From positions 1 to 64,000 of the forward strand of contig JAJDUD010000024.1 of NCBI GenBank assembly GCA_022826825.1: a stretch of DNA of 64,000 nt, read 5' to 3'. Shown here piece by piece: positions 34,088-43,811 of the stretch. The notes below the pieces were generated by a model that saw only the letters and a list, made by a program, of their open reading frames with translations, made no database searches and was not told where the DNA came from. The stretch's first letter is position 1, and each line of letters begins with the position of its first letter. The DNA is from Acidobacteriota bacterium (lineage in GTDB: Bacteria > Acidobacteriota > Vicinamibacteria > Marinacidobacterales > Marinacidobacteraceae). The translations under genes and the position numbers were made by a program.

Positions 34088-36448
34088 ATGGGCCGTTACG
34101 TAGGCACTTCGGTAAAGCGGGTGGAAGACCCCCGCTTCATCCAGGGCAAGGGACGTTATGTCGCCAACATCCAGCTTCCGGGCATGGTGCACGTGGCGAT
34201 CAAGCGCAGCCCCGAGGCCCATGCCCGGATCACCGGGATGGACACCTCGGCGGCGAGCGCCATGGACGGCGTGCTGGCCGTCTTCACCGGCCAGGACTTC
34301 AAGGACGGCGGCTGCGGTTCGCTTCCCTGCGGCTGGCTGGTGCCGGACACCAAGGTGCCCGACCGGCCGATCGTGGTGACCGACCGGGTCTGCCACGTCG
34401 GGGATTCGGTGGCCGTGGTGGTCGCCGAGGACCCCTACGTCGCCGCCGACGCGGTCGAGGCGATCGAGGTGGACTACGAGCCGCTCCCGACCGTGGTGGA
34501 TGCGCGCGGCGCCATGGACGAGGGTGCGCCCCTCGTCCACGCCGAGATCGAGGACAACGTCTCCTACCACTGGGCGCTCGGCGACCAGGAGGCCTGCGAC
34601 AAGGCGTTTGCCGAGGCGGACGAGGTCGTGGAGATCGAACTCGTGAACCAGCGCCTCATCCCGACGGCGATGGAACCGCGGGCTGCGGCGGCGCAGTGGG
34701 ATGGGGCTTCGGAAGAGATGACGGTCTGGACGACCAGCCAGAACCCGCACCCGATCCGGCTGCTGCTCTCCGCGTTCACCCTCGGGATTCCCGAGAGCAA
34801 GCTGCGCGTGATCTCCCCCGACGTGGGCGGCGGATTCGGCAGCAAGATCTTCCACTACCCCGAAGAAGTCATCGTGCCGTGGGTGGCGCGGCAGGTCGGG
34901 CGTCCCGCCCGCTGGGTCGCGACCCGGACCGAGAGCCAGATGACCGACTCGCAGGGGCGCGACCACGTCACCGTCGCCAGACTGGCCATGACGAGCGGCG
35001 GCACGTTCACCGGGCTCGACGTGGAGACCTGGGCGAACCAGGGGGCCTACCTCTCGACCTTCGCCCCGCTCATCCCGACGGCGCTCTACATCACGCTGCT
35101 CTCGGGCAACTACAAGATGCCCGGAGTGTTCGGCAAGGTGCACGGCACGCTCACCAACACGGTGCCGGTGGACGCCTACCGGGGCGCGGGGCGGCCGGAG
35201 GCCGCGTACCTCGTCGAGCGCCTGGTGGATCTGGCCGCTGCCCGGCTGGGCCGGGACCCGCTGGACCTGCGGCGCCAGAACGCGATTCCCAAGGAGGACT
35301 TCCCGTACCAGACCCCCGTCGCGTTCCTCTACGACAGCGGCGACTACGACCGGCTGATGGCGAAGGCCGCCGACAACGCCGACTACGCCGGCATGCGAGC
35401 GGCGCAGGCCGATGCGCGCGGCCAGGGCAAGCTGCGCGGCGTCGGGGTCGTCTGCTGCATCGAAGCCAGCGGTCCCGCGCCTTCGGCGGTCGCCGGGTCG
35501 CTCGGCTCGGCGGTGGGCTTTTGGGAGAGCGGTGAGGTGCGGGTCCATCCCACCGGGCAGATCAGCGTCTTCACGGGCTCCCACGCCCACGGACAGGGCC
35601 ACGAGACCACCCTCGCCCAGGTGGTCGCCGACGAGCTCGGCGTGCCCATCGAGAGCGTGGAGGTGGTTCACGGCGATACCGGCCGCGTCAACTTCGGGAT
35701 GGGCACCTACGGCAGCCGGAGCGCCTGCGTGGGCGGCTCCGCGCTCGTGCGCAGCGCCGAGAAGGTGCGGGCCAAGGTCCTCCAGATCGGGGCCCACCTG
35801 CTCGAGGCCGCCGAAGAGGACGTGGTCTACGACCGGGACACCGGCCGGGTCCACGTGAAGGGCTCTCCGGACAGCGGAAAGGACTTCGGGGAGATGGCGT
35901 TCGCGGCCTACACCGCGCACAACCTGCCCGAGGGCATGGAGCCGGGGCTCGATTTCACGAGCTTCTACGACCCGGAGAACTTCACCTTCCCGGCGAGTTC
36001 GCACATCTGCGAGGTCGAGGTCTGCTCCGACACCTGGGAGGTGCGCATCCTCCGCTACGTGGCGGTGGACGACGTGGGCAAGGTGATCAACCCCATGATC
36101 GTGGAGGGCCAGCTCCAGGGCGGCATCGTCCAGGGGGTGGGCCAGGCGCTCACCGAGATCGGCGCCTATTCCGACGACGGACAGCTCCTCTCGGGAACCC
36201 TGCTCGAGTACGCGGTGCCGCGCGCCGACCTCCTGCCGGGGATCGAGGTGGACCGCATCGAGACCCCGTCGCCCCACAACCCGCTCGGGGTCAAGGGCGC
36301 CGGCGAGATGGGCACGATCGCCGCCACCCCCGCGGTGGCGAACGCGGTGCTCGACGCGCTGGCTCCCCTGGGAGTCACCCACATTGAGCTTCCGCTCACC
36401 CCGGAGAGGATCTGGCGGGCCGTCCAGGCGGCCGGCAACGGCGCCTGA
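34088..36448 (+). CDS. coxL: form II CO dehydrogenase-like large (Mo) subunit
   Basis: A 786-residue molybdenum hydroxylase. The active-site loop AYRGAGR (363-369) replaces the Cys-containing loop of form I enzymes, so the Mo-Cu chemistry is not assured. Form II members may oxidise CO slowly or act on other small substrates. SPDVGGGFGSKI (243-254), HAHGQGHETTLAQVVADELG and the catalytic-Glu segment GVKGAGEMGTIAATPAV are present. It follows coxS by 43 bp and precedes coxM by 15 bp. Confidence 0.92.
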   Translation: MGRYVGTSVKRVEDPRFIQGKGRYVANIQLPGMVHVAIKRSPEAHARITGMDTSAASAMDGVLAVFTGQDFKDGGCGSLPCGWLVPDTKVPDRPIVVTDRVCHVGDSVAVVVAEDPYVAADAVEAIEVDYEPLPTVVDARGAMDEGAPLVHAEIEDNVSYHWALGDQEACDKAFAEADEVVEIELVNQRLIPTAMEPRAAAAQWDGASEEMTVWTTSQNPHPIRLLLSAFTLGIPESKLRVISPDVGGGFGSKIFHYPEEVIVPWVARQVGRPARWVATRTESQMTDSQGRDHVTVARLAMTSGGTFTGLDVETWANQGAYLSTFAPLIPTALYITLLSGNYKMPGVFGKVHGTLTNTVPVDAYRGAGRPEAAYLVERLVDLAAARLGRDPLDLRRQNAIPKEDFPYQTPVAFLYDSGDYDRLMAKAADNADYAGMRAAQADARGQGKLRGVGVVCCIEASGPAPSAVAGSLGSAVGFWESGEVRVHPTGQISVFTGSHAHGQGHETTLAQVVADELGVPIESVEVVHGDTGRVNFGMGTYGSRSACVGGSALVRSAEKVRAKVLQIGAHLLEAAEEDVVYDRDTGRVHVKGSPDSGKDFGEMAFAAYTAHNLPEGMEPGLDFTSFYDPENFTFPASSHICEVEVCSDTWEVRILRYVAVDDVGKVINPMIVEGQLQGGIVQGVGQALTEIGAYSDDGQLLSGTLLEYAVPRADLLPGIEVDRIETPSPHNPLGVKGAGEMGTIAATPAVANAVLDALAPLGVTHIELPLTPERIWRAVQAAGNGA

Positions 36449-36463
36449 CAGGAGGCAACTTCG

Positions 36464-37318
36464 ATGTATCCGAACCAGTTCGACTACCACCGCGCCGCTT
36501 CGGTCGCCGAGGCGGTGGATCTGCTCTCCTCGCTGCCGGACGCCAAGCTGGTGGCCGGCGGGCACAGCCTGATTCCCGCGATGAAGCTGCGCGCCGCCCA
36601 ACCGGCGGCGCTCGTGGACATCGGGCGGATTCCCGGGCTCTCCGGCATCGCCGCCGACGGCGACAGCCTCGTCATCGGCGCGCTGGCCACCCACGCCTCG
36701 GTGGCCGATTCGGATGCGGTCCGGGGCGGCTGCCCGATGCTGGCCGAGACGGCGGCCGCCATCGGGGACATCCAGGTGCGGAACAGGGGGACGATCGGGG
36801 GCAGCCTCGCCCACGCCGATCCGGGGGCCGACTATCCCGCCGCGATGCTGGCGCTCGGCGCCGAGATCACCGCGGTGGGAGCGGGCGGCGAACGGACGAT
36901 CGGCGCTTCCGACTTCTTCGTGGACATCCTGACCACCGCACTCGCCGACAACGAGGTCATCACCTCGGTCCGGGTCCCCTGCGCGGCGGGCGGCGCCTAC
37001 CTGAAGCACCGCCATCCGGCCTCCAGCTACGCCGTGGTGGGGGTGGCCGCCTGCGTCGGCGTGGACGGCGGCAACGTCACGAGCTGTGCGATCGGCATCA
37101 ACGGAGTCACCGGCAAGGCCGTGCTGGCGGACGCGGCCGCGGCGGCGCTCTGCGGCGGCCCGGCCAGCGCGGACCGGATCGCCGCCGCCGCGGCGTGCGT
37201 CGGTGACGCTTTCGACGAACCGCTCGGCGATCTGTACGCGTCCGGAGAGTTCCGGGCCCACCTCGCCGGCGTGTACACGAAACGCGCGCTCGCTCTCGCG
37301 GCCGAACGCGCCGGATAG
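36464..37318 (+). CDS. coxM: form II CO dehydrogenase-like medium (FAD) subunit
   Basis: A 284-residue FAD subunit with [17 protein letters not shown] (about 27-43) and the second motif RGTIGGSLAHADPGADYP. It completes the S-L-M operon core. The start ATG has GACAGGAGGC upstream. It is followed immediately (stop 37318, next start 37320) by the MoxR-type ATPase gene, so maturation genes share its transcript. Confidence 0.92.
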   Translation: MYPNQFDYHRAASVAEAVDLLSSLPDAKLVAGGHSLIPAMKLRAAQPAALVDIGRIPGLSGIAADGDSLVIGALATHASVADSDAVRGGCPMLAETAAAIGDIQVRNRGTIGGSLAHADPGADYPAAMLALGAEITAVGAGGERTIGASDFFVDILTTALADNEVITSVRVPCAAGGAYLKHRHPASSYAVVGVAACVGVDGGNVTSCAIGINGVTGKAVLADAAAAALCGGPASADRIAAAAACVGDAFDEPLGDLYASGEFRAHLAGVYTKRALALAAERAG

Positions 37319-37319
37319 G

Positions 37320-38231
37320 TTGTCGGCGACCCGGACGGCGACCCTCTCCTCGGTCCCCGAACTCACCGGGGAACTCGCGGGGCAGGGGTATATCGCCGAC
37401 ACCGCCCTGGCCACGGCGCTCTTCCTGGCTCTCCGTCTCGAGCGCCCGCTCTTCCTCGAGGGCGAGGCCGGCGTCGGCAAGACCGAACTCGCCAAGGTCA
37501 CGGCCACGGTCCTCGGAGCCCCGTTGATCCGGCTCCAGTGCTACGAGGGACTCGACATCGCGCAGGCGGCCTACGAGTGGAACTACACCCGGCAGATGCT
37601 GGCCATCCGGCTGGCGGAGAGCCGCGGGACGGCCATGGAGCAGCAGGATCTTTTCGGCCCGGACTTCCTGCTTCGCCGGCCCCTGCTCCACGCCATCGAG
37701 ACCTCGTCGCCCGAACGCCGCCCGGTCCTGCTCATCGACGAGGTGGACCGCAGCGACGAGGAATTCGAGGCCTATCTGCTCGAAGTCCTCTCGGACTTCC
37801 AGATCACGATTCCCGAGATTGGCACGATCCGGGCGGCGGCTCCGCCCGTGGTGGTCCTCACCTCGAACCGCACCCGCGAGGTCCACGACGCGCTCAAGCG
37901 GCGCTGTCTCTACCACTGGATCCCGTACCCCAGCTACGAGCGCGAACTCGAGATCGTCCGCGAGCGGGTGCCGCAGGCGGCGGCGCAGCTCGCGGCGGAG
38001 GCCACCCGGTTCGCCCAGGAGCTGCGCGAACTCGATCTCTTCAAGCGCCCGGGGGTGTCCGAGACCCTGGACTGGACGATGGCGCTGGCCTCGCTGGGCA
38101 AGACCGCCCTCGACGAGGCCGCGGTGGACCGGACGCTGGGAGCGCTGCTCAAGTACCGCGACGATCTCGAGATGGTCCGCGGGGAGCGGGCGGGCGCCAT
38201 CCTGACGCGGCTGGCCGCGGCCGCCTCTTGA
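37320..38231 (+). CDS. coxD: MoxR/CoxD-type AAA+ ATPase
   Basis: A 303-residue AAA+ chaperone ATPase. Walker A is GEAGVGKTE, Walker B is VLLIDEVDRSDEEFEAYLLE, sensor 1 is VVLTSNRTREVHDALKRRCLYHW. In Oligotropha, CoxD helps build the Cu-S-Mo centre of CoxL. The frame starts with TTG at 37320, one base past the coxM stop; no ATG or GTG precedes the conserved region. It overlaps the VWA gene at its end by TTGA. Here it belongs to the form II operon; it may also serve the form I enzyme, which lacks its own copy nearby. Confidence 0.87.
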   Translation: MSATRTATLSSVPELTGELAGQGYIADTALATALFLALRLERPLFLEGEAGVGKTELAKVTATVLGAPLIRLQCYEGLDIAQAAYEWNYTRQMLAIRLAESRGTAMEQQDLFGPDFLLRRPLLHAIETSSPERRPVLLIDEVDRSDEEFEAYLLEVLSDFQITIPEIGTIRAAAPPVVVLTSNRTREVHDALKRRCLYHWIPYPSYERELEIVRERVPQAAAQLAAEATRFAQELRELDLFKRPGVSETLDWTMALASLGKTALDEAAVDRTLGALLKYRDDLEMVRGERAGAILTRLAAAAS

Positions 38232-39484
38232 CCGCCGCGGCCCGGGGTCCGCAACCCGGGCGTGGGGCGGCGCTCCCGCCGCTGCTCCAGAACCTCACCC
38301 TGTTCGGGCGCCTGCTACGGGGGATCGGGCTGCCGGTTTCGACCGCCCGGATGCTCGATCTGGCGCAGGCGCTCCCGCTCATCGAGGTGTTCCGGCGCGA
38401 GGAGTTCCACGCCGCCGCCCGCGCGCTGCTGATTCACCGGCGCGAGGATCTCGAACTCTTCGACGCCGCCTTCGCGCTCTTCTGGGAAACGCCTCCCGAG
38501 CGGTGGACGCGCGCCCGGCTCCCGGGAATGATGCTCCGGAAGCAGCGCTCCCCGGTCCGGCAGGCGACCTTCCGGCCGGTCGCGCCCGGCAGGGAACCCG
38601 GTTCGGACGAGCAGCCGCGCCATCCCTTCGCCCGGCGCACCTGGAGCGACCGCGAGTCCCTCGAGCACCGCGACTTCTCCGACCTCGACGAGGACGAACT
38701 GCGGGAAGTGCGGGCGCTGATCCAGGACGCCGGCTGGCAGGCCGCCCGCCGCCGGGTGGTGCGTTTCCGGCCCGGGGGCAACCGGAACCTGGATCTCCGC
38801 CGGACGCTGCGGACGGGGCTCCGGTCGGGCGGAGAATGGGTGCGCCTCGAACGCCGGCGGCGCCGGGAGAAGCCGCGCCCGCTCATCGTGCTCGCCGACG
38901 TGAGCGGCTCCATGGAGCGGACGGCCCGCGTGCTGCTCCATTTCCTCTACGGGCTCTCGCACGGGTCGTCCGGGCGGGTGGAGGCTTTCGTGTTCGCCAC
39001 GCGACTCACCCGGATCACCCGCAAGCTCGCCGACCGGCGGGTGGACCGGGCCCTGAGGGAAGCCTCGGAAGCGGTGCGGGACTGGTCGGGCGGGACCCGC
39101 ATCGGGGAAGCCCTCCACCGGTTCAATCTGGAATGGGCGCGGCGCCTCCCCACTTCATCCGCGGTGGTGCTGCTGGTGAGCGACGGCTGGGACCGCGGCG
39201 ACCCGGTGCTGGTGGCCTCGGAGATGGAGCGCCTCCGCGGTCTCGCCTGGCGGGTCGTCTGGCTGAACCCGCTGCTGTCCGACGAGGGATACGAGCCGCT
39301 GACCCGGGGGATGGCCGCCGCGCTTCCCCACATCCACGACTTCCTTCCGGTGAACAACCTGGCGAGCGTGCGCTCGCTGGCGGACCACCTGGCGAGGCTG
39401 GATCCGGTGGGACGTTCCGCCGCTCCGGGTCTCAACTCCTGGCGGCGGTCGCTCGCCGCGCCGGCTTCCGGGTCCGCACGATAA
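38228..39484 (+). CDS. coxE: CoxE-type VWA-domain protein
   Basis: A 418-residue protein of the CoxE family. The N-terminal part (GRLLRGIGLPVSTARMLDLAQAL...EEFHAAARALLIHRREDLELFDAAF) is the family-specific helical region. The C-terminal VWA domain has the metal site VLADVSGSMERTARVLLHF (DxSxS) and VVLLVSDGWDRGDP. CoxE works with CoxD in maturing the active site. TTG 38228 overlaps the coxD stop by 4 bp, the natural coupled start. Confidence 0.86.
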   Translation: MTAAARGPQPGRGAALPPLLQNLTLFGRLLRGIGLPVSTARMLDLAQALPLIEVFRREEFHAAARALLIHRREDLELFDAAFALFWETPPERWTRARLPGMMLRKQRSPVRQATFRPVAPGREPGSDEQPRHPFARRTWSDRESLEHRDFSDLDEDELREVRALIQDAGWQAARRRVVRFRPGGNRNLDLRRTLRTGLRSGGEWVRLERRRRREKPRPLIVLADVSGSMERTARVLLHFLYGLSHGSSGRVEAFVFATRLTRITRKLADRRVDRALREASEAVRDWSGGTRIGEALHRFNLEWARRLPTSSAVVLLVSDGWDRGDPVLVASEMERLRGLAWRVVWLNPLLSDEGYEPLTRGMAAALPHIHDFLPVNNLASVRSLADHLARLDPVGRSAAPGLNSWRRSLAAPASGSAR

Positions 39485-39499
39485 TCCCGGCGTCCTCCC

Positions 39500-40504
39500 A
39501 TGCGCGATATCGCTCCGGTCCTCGACTCCTGGCTGGCCGGAGAGGGCCCCCTCGCGCTCTCCACGGTGGTGCACACCTGGGGTTCGGGGCCGAGGCGTCC
39601 CGGCGCCCGCATGACGATCGACGGCGAGGGCCGTATCGCCGGCTCGGTCAGCGGGGGTTGCGTGGAATCCAGCGTGGTCGAGGCGGCGCGCGAGGTCATC
39701 GAGAGCGGCGAGCCGCGGCTGCTGCGCTTCGCGGTTTCCGACGAACTGGCCTGGGGCGTGGGTCTCGCGTGCGGCGGCTCGCTCACGGTGTTCGTCGAGC
39801 GGGCCGACCGGGAGCTGCTGGGTGAGGTCCGGGAGGGGATGAGACGCCGGGACGCCGTGGGACTGGCCGTCGTGACCTCCGGGCCGCACCTCGGCGAGAG
39901 CCTGGTGAAGGTCGCCGGGTCGCCGGGGATCGGACTCCCGGCGCTGGACGGCGTCGCCGAAACGGCCCTGGCGTCGGGCAAGCCGCTGGCGGCCGATACG
40001 GACCACGGGTCCGTCTTCTGCGACGTCATCCTGCCGCCCGAATCGCTCGTCATCGTGGGCGGCGTCCACATCGCGCAGACCCTCTGCGGTCTCGCCGCCC
40101 GGGTCGGCTACCGCCCGGTGATCTGCGACCCGCGCCCGGTGTTCGCCTCCGCCGAGCGTTTCCCCGGGGTGGAGGTGGTGAACGAGTGGCCCGCGGAGGG
40201 GTTCCGGCGGATCGGGCTCGACGCCAGCACCGCGGTCGCGACCCTGACGCACGACCCGAAGCTGGACGACCCGGCGCTCGCCCTGGCGCTCGAGAGTCCG
40301 GCCTTCTATGTGGGAGCGCTCGGCAGCCGCAAGACGCACCAGCGGCGTCTCGACCGCCTGAAGGAACGGGGCGTTTCCGAAGCCGCGCTCGGCCGGATCG
40401 CGGCTCCCATCGGGCTTCCGATCGGCGCGCGCACCCCCGACCAGATCGCGCTCGCGGTCATGGCGCAGGTGGTGGCGGCCCGCAACGGCGTTTCGGTGGG
40501 ATGA
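39500..40504 (+). CDS. coxF: XdhC/CoxF-type maturation protein
   Basis: A 334-residue XdhC/CoxI-like protein. The N-terminal domain (LALSTVVHTWGSGPRRPGARMTIDGEGRIAGSVSGGCVESSV) and central ACGGSLTVFVE precede a C-terminal Rossmann domain (SLVIVGGVHIAQTLCGLAARVG...YVGALGSRKTHQRRLDRLKERG, then IGLPIGARTPDQIALAVMAQVV). It probably delivers sulfurated Mo cofactor to the form II enzyme. Unlike the homologue at 15618, it has no YHS domain. It overlaps the ABC ATPase gene by 4 bp. Confidence 0.86.
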   Translation: MRDIAPVLDSWLAGEGPLALSTVVHTWGSGPRRPGARMTIDGEGRIAGSVSGGCVESSVVEAAREVIESGEPRLLRFAVSDELAWGVGLACGGSLTVFVERADRELLGEVREGMRRRDAVGLAVVTSGPHLGESLVKVAGSPGIGLPALDGVAETALASGKPLAADTDHGSVFCDVILPPESLVIVGGVHIAQTLCGLAARVGYRPVICDPRPVFASAERFPGVEVVNEWPAEGFRRIGLDASTAVATLTHDPKLDDPALALALESPAFYVGALGSRKTHQRRLDRLKERGVSEAALGRIAAPIGLPIGARTPDQIALAVMAQVVAARNGVSVG

Positions 40505-41232
40505 ACCCGGTCCTGGAGCTGGAGCGCATCGTTCGACGCTATCCACAGGCAGACGGGTCGGAGCTGACGGTCCTCGATTCCGTCAGTCTGGGCATCGGAG
40601 CCGGCGAGACCGTTTCGGTCGCCGGCCGGTCGGGCAGCGGGAAGAGCACGCTGCTCCACATCGCGGCGGGCATCGAGACTCCGAGCCGGGGGACCGTGCG
40701 CCTCGGGGGACAGGACCTGGCCGGACTGCCGGATTCGGAGCGCAGCCGGCTGCGCGGCCGCTTTGTGGGTCTGGTCTTCCAGTTCTTCCATCTCGTGCCG
40801 TATCTGACCGTCCGGGAAAACGTGTTGCTGCCGGCGCGCATCGCGGGCATCCGAGAGGCTCCGGACATCGAGGGAGTACCCCGGGACGTGGGTCTGGTGG
40901 CTGACGGGCTGCTGGCCGCCGTCGGACTCGAGCGCCGGACCGGGGAAACGGCGCGGCGGCTTTCCGGCGGGGAGATGCAGCGGACCGCGCTCGCCCGGGC
41001 GCTGCTCCTCGGGCCGGCGCTCCTGCTGGCGGACGAGCCCACCGGGAATCTCGATGCGCGCGGCACCCAGGCGGTAGCGGACCTGCTCTTCCGGCTGGTG
41101 CGGGAGCGCGGCGCGGCGTTGGTGCTCGCGACCCACGATCCCGAGCTCGCCGCCCGGGCCGCGACCCGCCTCCGGCTGCGCGGCGGCCGCCTCTCCGCGG
41201 ACGGGGCGGCGGAACCTGCCAGGGTCCCGTGA
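40501..41232 (+). CDS. ABC transporter ATP-binding protein (LolD/AttE-like)
   Basis: A 243-residue ATPase of the MacB/LolD group. Walker A is AGRSGSGKST, the Q-loop VFQFFHLVPYLTV, the signature LSGGEMQRTALARAL, and Walker B LLLADEPTGNLD. It pairs with the FtsX-like permease overlapping by 4 bp. Together with the downstream CrtC/AttH-like protein this matches an AttEFGH-style export cluster. Its 4-bp overlap with coxF means it could be co-transcribed with the cox operon. Confidence 0.87.
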   Translation: MNPVLELERIVRRYPQADGSELTVLDSVSLGIGAGETVSVAGRSGSGKSTLLHIAAGIETPSRGTVRLGGQDLAGLPDSERSRLRGRFVGLVFQFFHLVPYLTVRENVLLPARIAGIREAPDIEGVPRDVGLVADGLLAAVGLERRTGETARRLSGGEMQRTALARALLLGPALLLADEPTGNLDARGTQAVADLLFRLVRERGAALVLATHDPELAARAATRLRLRGGRLSADGAAEPARVP

Positions 41233-43811
41233 TCCGGCTGCTCCTTCGCGCCGCGCCGGCGCGCTTCCGGGCGGCTCCCGCACTGGGCGCGCTTCCCGTC
41301 GTGGCCATCGCTCTGGGCGCCGGGGCGGTGCTCTCGGTACAGCTCCTGAACCGGGCAGCGCTCGAAACCCTCGACGCCGGTCTCGAAGTCGTTTCGGGGA
41401 GCGCGGACCTCGTCGTCACCGGGGTCCTCGAGGAGCCCGGAAGCGTCCCGGACGACGCGTGGCCGGCCGTCCTGGCCACCCCCGGCGTCGGGCGCGCCTC
41501 GCCGGTGCTCCGCCTCGCCGGGCTACGGGTCGGAACGCGGGACAGCGCGGCGTCGGTTCCCGGATGGGGGGTGGACCTCGTTTCCGGATCCTTCGGCGCC
41601 GCCGCCTCGCCGGGGGACGGCGCAGGCTTTTCGCCGGGCAGCTTCTTCGCGGGCGGGATCGCGCTGCCGCGGCCGGTCGCGGACGGACTGGGCGTCGGGA
41701 TCGGGGATCCCGTGCGTGTTGGCCTCGGAACTCCGGATGAGCCCTGGCGGCGCGCAACGCGCGTGGCCGGGGTGTTTCCCGCGGAAGACGACGGCGCCTC
41801 CGCCCTCCTCGACCTCGCCCATGCCCAGGCGCTCCGGGGCAAGGCGGGCTTCGACCGGATCGAGGTGTCCGTGGCGGCAGGGTCGGATGTCCAGACGGTC
41901 CGCCGCGCGCTGTCCGCCCGGATTCCGGGAGTCCGGGTCGAGGAGAGCGGCGCCCTGCGCGCCGAGGGTGCGGACCTCTTTGCAGCGTTTCGGCTGAACC
42001 TCCTCGCCCTCTCCGCGGTGAGCCTGCTGGTGGCCGCGTTCCTGGTGTACGCGAGCGTCCGCGCCGCGCTCGCCGCCCGCCGCCAGGAGATCGGCCTCTA
42101 CCGGGCGCTCGGGGCCGCGGTCCCGCGCGTGCGGGCGGTGCTCCTCGGTGAGGTCTTCCTGATGGCGCTCGCCGGCGCCGCCCTCGGGATCCCGGTCGGC
42201 GCGCTGGCGGCCGGCGCTTCGCTGGACCGGGTCAGTGCGACCATCACGAACCTCTACCTGCTGGAGCGGATCGAGGGCCTGACGCTCGATCCGCAGTCCG
42301 TCTTCGTCGCCGGGCTGGTGGCGGTGGTGGCGGCGCTCCTCGGCGCGGCGCCGCAGGTGTTCGCGGAGGCGTCCCGGGCGCCGGTCGCCCTCCTCGCGCC
42401 GGGACGCGCTTCCCGGTCACCGGCCCGGCGGCGGTTCTGGCGTCTTTGGCCGCCGGTCACGGGGGTGGCCCTGATCGGGGTGGCCGGCTGGGCGGTCCTC
42501 GACCCGGGGAGCTGGGCGGCCCGCTGGGGCAGTGGTTTCGGGGCTGCGGGAGCGCTTCTCGTCGGGGCCGCGCTTCTCCCGGACGCCGTGATCCGGCTGG
42601 GAGGACGATTCCGGGGCGGGCAGGGCTCGGCGGTCGGCCGCGGCGTGATGGCCGCCCTTCGGGAGCCGGCCTCCACGGGGCCGCCGGCGGCGGCGCTGGT
42701 GGTGGCCGTTGCCATGCTGGTGGGGGTGAGCGCCCTGATCGGGAGCTTCCGGACGACGCTGGACGCCTGGCTGGGAGAGACGCTGGCCGCCGACATCTAC
42801 GTTTCCCGCGCCGGGGGGTCGGGAGGGGCGCGGCGGATCGCGACCGAGCGCCGGGCGCTGTCGCCGGAGGTGCTGGCGGCCAGCGCCGCGGATCCCGACG
42901 TGCGGGTCCGGGACCTCCTCCGCGCGCTGCGGATCCGGCTCGCCGGACGCCCGGTTTCGGTGCTGGGAGTGGATGCCGCCCTGCCGGACGCCGGCGACCG
43001 GTTCTCCATCCTCGGCGACGGTAACGCGGCCATCGCCGGTTTCCGGGGCGGAGACGTGCTGGTGTCCGAGCCGCTGGCCCGGCGGCTCGAACTCGAGCCC
43101 GGGGAGACGGTAGTGCTCCCGGGCGCCGTAGCGGAGGGCGTCCCGGGACGCCCGCTGCGGATCGCGGGGGTGTATCGCGACTACGGGAACGAGCAGGGTG
43201 CGCTCTTCATGGACCGCGGCCTCCTGAACCGCCTGTACCCGCCGGAACCGGGGACGGAGGCGCCGGTCCACGGGGCCGCGCTCTACCTCCGTGAGGGAGC
43301 GGACCGTGCGGCGGTCGTGACCCGTCTCGAACGAACCTTCGGGCCAGGTGCGAACGTCATCGACAACGCCACCCTGAGGTCACGGGCGCTTCGGGTGTTC
43401 GATCAGACCATGGCGGTCACGGGGCTCCTCCGCGCCTTCGCCCTGCTCATCGCGGCGCTCGGGATGGGGCTCTTCCTGTGGACCCTGGTCCGTGAGCGGG
43501 CGCCGGAGGTGGCGCTCCACCGGGCGCTCGGGGCCAGCCGGGGCCAGGTCGCGCGGGGCTTTCTCGGCAGGGCGCTGGTGATCGTGGGGCTCTCCCTCCT
43601 CATTGGGGGCGGCGCGGGAGCGCTTCTCACCCTGGTGCTGGTGGGTGTGGTGAACCCCGGGTGGTTCGGGTGGACCCTTGATCTGCATTGGCCGGCAGGC
43701 GTGCTGGTGACCCAGGCGGCCGCGGTGGTGCTCGCCGGCCTCGTCGCGGCGGTTCTTCCCGCGAGGCTGGCCTCCCGTATGGATGCGACCGCTCTCCGCC
43801 AGGAGATCTGA
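41229..43811 (+). CDS. FtsX-like ABC permease (AttFG-like, fused)
   Basis: An 860-residue permease with two FtsX modules joined in one chain. Helix 1 is at about 15-35, a periplasmic domain follows, then three helices (about 256-385), further helices near 395-450 and 485-505, a second periplasmic domain (510-720), and a final three-helix bundle (about 725-855) ending in VLPARLASRMDATALRQEI. FtsX/MacB permeases move lipoproteins, lipids or peptides out of the membrane rather than importing them. It overlaps its ATPase by 4 bp and the AttH-like gene by 1 bp. Confidence 0.85.
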   Translation: MIRLLLRAAPARFRAAPALGALPVVAIALGAGAVLSVQLLNRAALETLDAGLEVVSGSADLVVTGVLEEPGSVPDDAWPAVLATPGVGRASPVLRLAGLRVGTRDSAASVPGWGVDLVSGSFGAAASPGDGAGFSPGSFFAGGIALPRPVADGLGVGIGDPVRVGLGTPDEPWRRATRVAGVFPAEDDGASALLDLAHAQALRGKAGFDRIEVSVAAGSDVQTVRRALSARIPGVRVEESGALRAEGADLFAAFRLNLLALSAVSLLVAAFLVYASVRAALAARRQEIGLYRALGAAVPRVRAVLLGEVFLMALAGAALGIPVGALAAGASLDRVSATITNLYLLERIEGLTLDPQSVFVAGLVAVVAALLGAAPQVFAEASRAPVALLAPGRASRSPARRRFWRLWPPVTGVALIGVAGWAVLDPGSWAARWGSGFGAAGALLVGAALLPDAVIRLGGRFRGGQGSAVGRGVMAALREPASTGPPAAALVVAVAMLVGVSALIGSFRTTLDAWLGETLAADIYVSRAGGSGGARRIATERRALSPEVLAASAADPDVRVRDLLRALRIRLAGRPVSVLGVDAALPDAGDRFSILGDGNAAIAGFRGGDVLVSEPLARRLELEPGETVVLPGAVAEGVPGRPLRIAGVYRDYGNEQGALFMDRGLLNRLYPPEPGTEAPVHGAALYLREGADRAAVVTRLERTFGPGANVIDNATLRSRALRVFDQTMAVTGLLRAFALLIAALGMGLFLWTLVRERAPEVALHRALGASRGQVARGFLGRALVIVGLSLLIGGGAGALLTLVLVGVVNPGWFGWTLDLHWPAGVLVTQAAAVVLAGLVAAVLPARLASRMDATALRQEI

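Noticed and set aside
34061..37507. A 1148-codon open frame on the minus strand opposite the form II cox operon
   Set aside because: It spans three real coxS-L-M genes with the same low-complexity pattern, an artefact of high GC at third positions.
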